Positions 15,038-15,152 of a DNA stretch of 15,152 nt are shown one piece after another. The notes beneath the pieces are model-generated. The model did no database searches and was not told where the DNA came from. It saw only the letters and a program-made list of their open reading frames with translations. Within the stretch, counting starts at the first letter, position 1. Every line of letters begins with the position of its first letter. The DNA is from Candidatus Acidiferrales bacterium (GTDB lineage: Bacteria; Acidobacteriota; Terriglobia; Acidiferrales; UBA7541): positions 1 to 15,152 of the forward strand of contig CATPAM010000491.1 in the NCBI GenBank assembly GCA_955651735.1, in the 5' to 3' direction. Position numbers and translations under genes: made by a program.

Positions 15038-15152
15038 AACCATTCGTTGCCCTGGGGCCCGCTACCGTTTGCCGTGGCGCTTCGTCCAAGAGGGGGGTAC
15101 CAGCGACGGTTCAGGTGCCCTGATTTGGTGTTACCAACGACCTTGCGTATCA
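15038..15152. other. Non-coding end of window
   Basis: No gene start, RNA gene or clear terminator is visible in these 115 bases. TTGGT and ACCAA (about 15125-15137) form a tiny five-base-pair hairpin of doubtful meaning. Confidence 0.4.

Noticed and set aside
13613..15043. Long minus-strand open frame of 476 residues
   Set aside because: It lies opposite carB and the aldolase and is Arg/His/Gln-rich with no recognisable domain, a typical antisense shadow of GC-rich genes.
1..15152. Defence system, prophage, transposon, CRISPR array or tRNA
   Set aside because: No spaced repeats, transposase, integrase, terminal inverted repeats or cloverleaf were seen; the genes are housekeeping functions.

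Overview
The window reads as a stretch of chromosomal housekeeping DNA from a GC-rich, Gram-negative-type bacterium. The secreted HtrA-type protease, the periplasmic-looking peptidoglycan-binding protein, the exported amidohydrolase and the general protein style suggest Acidobacteriota (Terriglobia-like). That assignment is an inference from protein character; no rRNA or other marker is present. Every gene I accept lies on the + strand. No mobile element, CRISPR array, tRNA, rRNA or defence system was found.

Layout: (a) 2-775, C-terminal part of an HtrA/DegP-like protease with two PDZ domains, cut by the window edge. (b) 824-1285, a small exported peptidoglycan-binding-domain protein. (c) 1410-2714, an exported metal-dependent amidohydrolase. 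(d) 2715-3024, a 310-base gap holding two strong hairpins, a T-tract, a possible short minus-strand transcription unit and a near-consensus sigma-70 promoter. (e) 3025-4530, an aldehyde dehydrogenase. (f) 4575-4911, a small conserved-looking gene broken by two frameshifts. (g) 5058-7993, a heat-shock cluster hrcA-grpE-dnaJ without dnaK, with its own promoter overlapped by an inverted repeat and closed by an intrinsic terminator. (h) 8100-8819 rsmE and 8991-9644 lepB. (i) 9681-15037, carA, carB and a dihydrodipicolinate-synthase-family aldolase, tightly packed as one likely operon behind lepB. (j) 15038-15152, no gene seen.

How the genes relate: hrcA (repressor), grpE (nucleotide exchange) and dnaJ (J-domain co-chaperone) are the regulatory and accessory parts of the DnaK system. 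carA and carB encode the two subunits of carbamoyl-phosphate synthetase, feeding pyrimidine and arginine synthesis. RsmE and LepB are ordinary ribosome-modification and protein-export functions.

The main oddities are gene-integrity and start-codon problems. carB is split by a frameshift near 11345, best explained by an extra GT. carA seems to start at CTG behind an excellent Shine-Dalgarno. The small gene at 4575-4911 needs two frame changes. These may be real or may be assembly errors. No obviously new multi-gene system is visible; the best leads for new biology are regulatory: the hrcA promoter palindrome, the minus-strand small-RNA candidate, and the alternative hairpins ahead of rsmE.
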